Origin: Ruminococcus sp.
Lineage (GTDB): Bacteria > Bacillota > Clostridia > Oscillospirales > Ruminococcaceae
Direction: 5' to 3'
Length of the DNA stretch: 7,174 nt
Assembly (NCBI GenBank): GCA_014799765.1
Contig: JAAVHK010000076.1
Location: 1-7,174 of the forward strand
The position numbers and the translations under genes were made by a program. Position 1 is the stretch's first letter. Each line of letters starts with the position of its first letter. Positions 6,746 through 7,174 of this stretch are shown in pieces. Under the pieces are notes generated by a model. That model saw only the letters and a program-made list of their open reading frames with translations. It was not told the origin of the DNA and ran no database searches.

Positions 6746-6783
6746 AAAAATCTATCCTTTCTTTTCTGAAAAAGTACCCTACT

Positions 6784-6812
6784 ATAATAACACATTTCAG
6801 AAATTTTTGCAA
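6784..6812 (-). promoter_or_regulatory. Sigma-A promoter of parE (topoisomerase operon)
   Basis: On the minus strand TTGCAA (6807-6812) is separated by 17 bases from TATTAT (6784-6789). Transcription would start near 6777, giving a leader of about 30 bases with the AAAGGA ribosome binding site. It is the only strong promoter seen upstream of the three minus-strand genes and faces away from the sigK promoter region about 20 bases beyond it. Confidence 0.7.
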
Positions 6813-6832
6813 GAAGAAATTTTTTAAAAAAG

Positions 6833-6863
6833 AACTATTGTTCAAGCTGTCTGACATAGTATA
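6833..6863 (+). promoter_or_regulatory. Possible sporulation-type (SigE/SigK) promoter of sigK
   Basis: CATAGTATA (6855-6863) fits the CATAnnnTA -10 pattern of SigE/SigK promoters. AACTATT (6833-6839), 15 bases upstream, resembles the SigE -35 (consensus ending ATATT, one mismatch). The minus strand of 6845-6854, TCAGACAGCT, fits 9 of 10 positions of the SpoIIID consensus WWRRACARNY, a regulator that acts on sigK in Bacillus. A weaker sigma-A reading also exists (TTGTTC 6838-6843, TATATA 6860-6865). The predicted start falls at or in the ribosome binding site, so the call is tentative. Confidence 0.4.
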
Positions 6864-6881
6864 TATACGGAGGTGATATAT

Positions 6882-7174
6882 ATGTTCATAGAAATTATAC
6901 GGAATCTTTTCTTTTTTGCCCTGCATATTGAAGGCAATAATGCATTTCCTAAGCCGTTATCCAGAAAAGAAGAGGAGGAATGTTTCATAAAGATGTCAGC
7001 CGGTGACAAGTCTGCACGGAACAAGTTAATAGAACACAATCTCAGACTTGTCGCCCATATAGTAAAAAAATACGCCATGACAGTTCCGGAGCAGGACGAA
7101 CTTATTTCAATAGGAACTATCGGACTTATCAAAGCTGTATCAACTTTTGACCACACAAACGGTACACGTTTTGC
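6882..7174 (+). CDS. sigK: RNA polymerase sporulation sigma factor SigK, 5' part only
   Basis: Ninety-seven codons are visible before the right edge. SigK is the late mother-cell sigma factor of endospore formation, directing coat and spore-maturation genes. The match to SigK rather than SigE rests on NNAFPKPLS (19-27), RNKLIEHNLRLVAHIVKKY (46-64) and LISIGTIGLIKA (74-85), which cover sigma region 1.2 to 2.2. Residues 1-18 are short and hydrophobic (LFFFALH), in the place of the pro-sequence that Bacillus removes by SpoIVFB. It is about six residues shorter than in B. subtilis. The ATG is preceded by GGAGGTGA (6869-6876), a near-perfect anti-SD match, with 8 bases between GGAGG and the start. 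The window ends before the codons where the Bacillus skin element interrupts the gene, so integrity cannot be judged. It is transcribed away from parE across a 136-base gap. Confidence 0.9.
   Translation, partial: MFIEIIRNLFFFALHIEGNNAFPKPLSRKEEEECFIKMSAGDKSARNKLIEHNLRLVAHIVKKYAMTVPEQDELISIGTIGLIKAVSTFDHTNGTRF

Noticed and set aside
6761..6774. CTTTT/AAAAG small hairpin in the parE leader as a regulatory structure
   Set aside because: Only five A-T-rich pairs; too weak and likely to be chance in A/T runs.
1..7174. CRISPR array, transposase, integrase, toxin-antitoxin or defence genes
   Set aside because: No regularly spaced repeats and no such protein signatures in any frame; all long open frames on the opposite strands are overlaps of the genes listed.

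Overview
The window looks like chromosomal DNA of an endospore-lineage, plant-polysaccharide-degrading Clostridia, most like Ruminococcus or a related Oscillospiraceae. The reasons are the moderately low G+C, strong AGGAGG-type ribosome binding sites, a sporulation sigma factor of the SigK type, a secreted pectate lyase with a lectin domain, and a type II topoisomerase pair of a divergent form that I recall from Clostridia. The genus is an inference; no rRNA or marker gene is present to fix it.

Layout from left to right. Positions 1-806 (minus) hold the 5' part of a secreted pectate lyase (PL1-like), cut by the window edge, with a very good sigma-A promoter just upstream (844-872). Positions 900-3125 (minus) encode the A subunit of a type II topoisomerase (ParC-like). 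Positions 3126-3430 are a 305-base gene-free, AT-rich gap that contains two near-identical 33-base blocks. Positions 3431-4714 (minus) encode a multi-pass membrane protein with a conserved cytosolic-looking C-terminal domain (DUF6688-like). Positions 4766-6745 (minus) encode the B subunit (ParE-like) with its own sigma-A promoter at 6784-6812. From 6882 to the right edge, on the plus strand, lies the start of sigK, divergent from parE.

The three minus-strand genes read in the order parE - membrane protein - parC and probably form one transcription unit from the promoter at 6784-6812. The 305-base gap before parC leaves room for extra regulation of the A subunit. ParE supplies the ATPase and TOPRIM parts and ParC the DNA-cleaving tyrosine and DNA-wrapping domain of one A2B2 enzyme. 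The role of the membrane protein between them is unknown. sigK and the pectate lyase are neighbours with no evident functional link to the topoisomerase.

The points most worth a second look are the duplicated element in the parC leader, the membrane protein sandwiched between the two topoisomerase subunits, and substitutions at the drug-contact positions of both subunits. I found no CRISPR array, transposon, tRNA, rRNA or clear intrinsic terminator.
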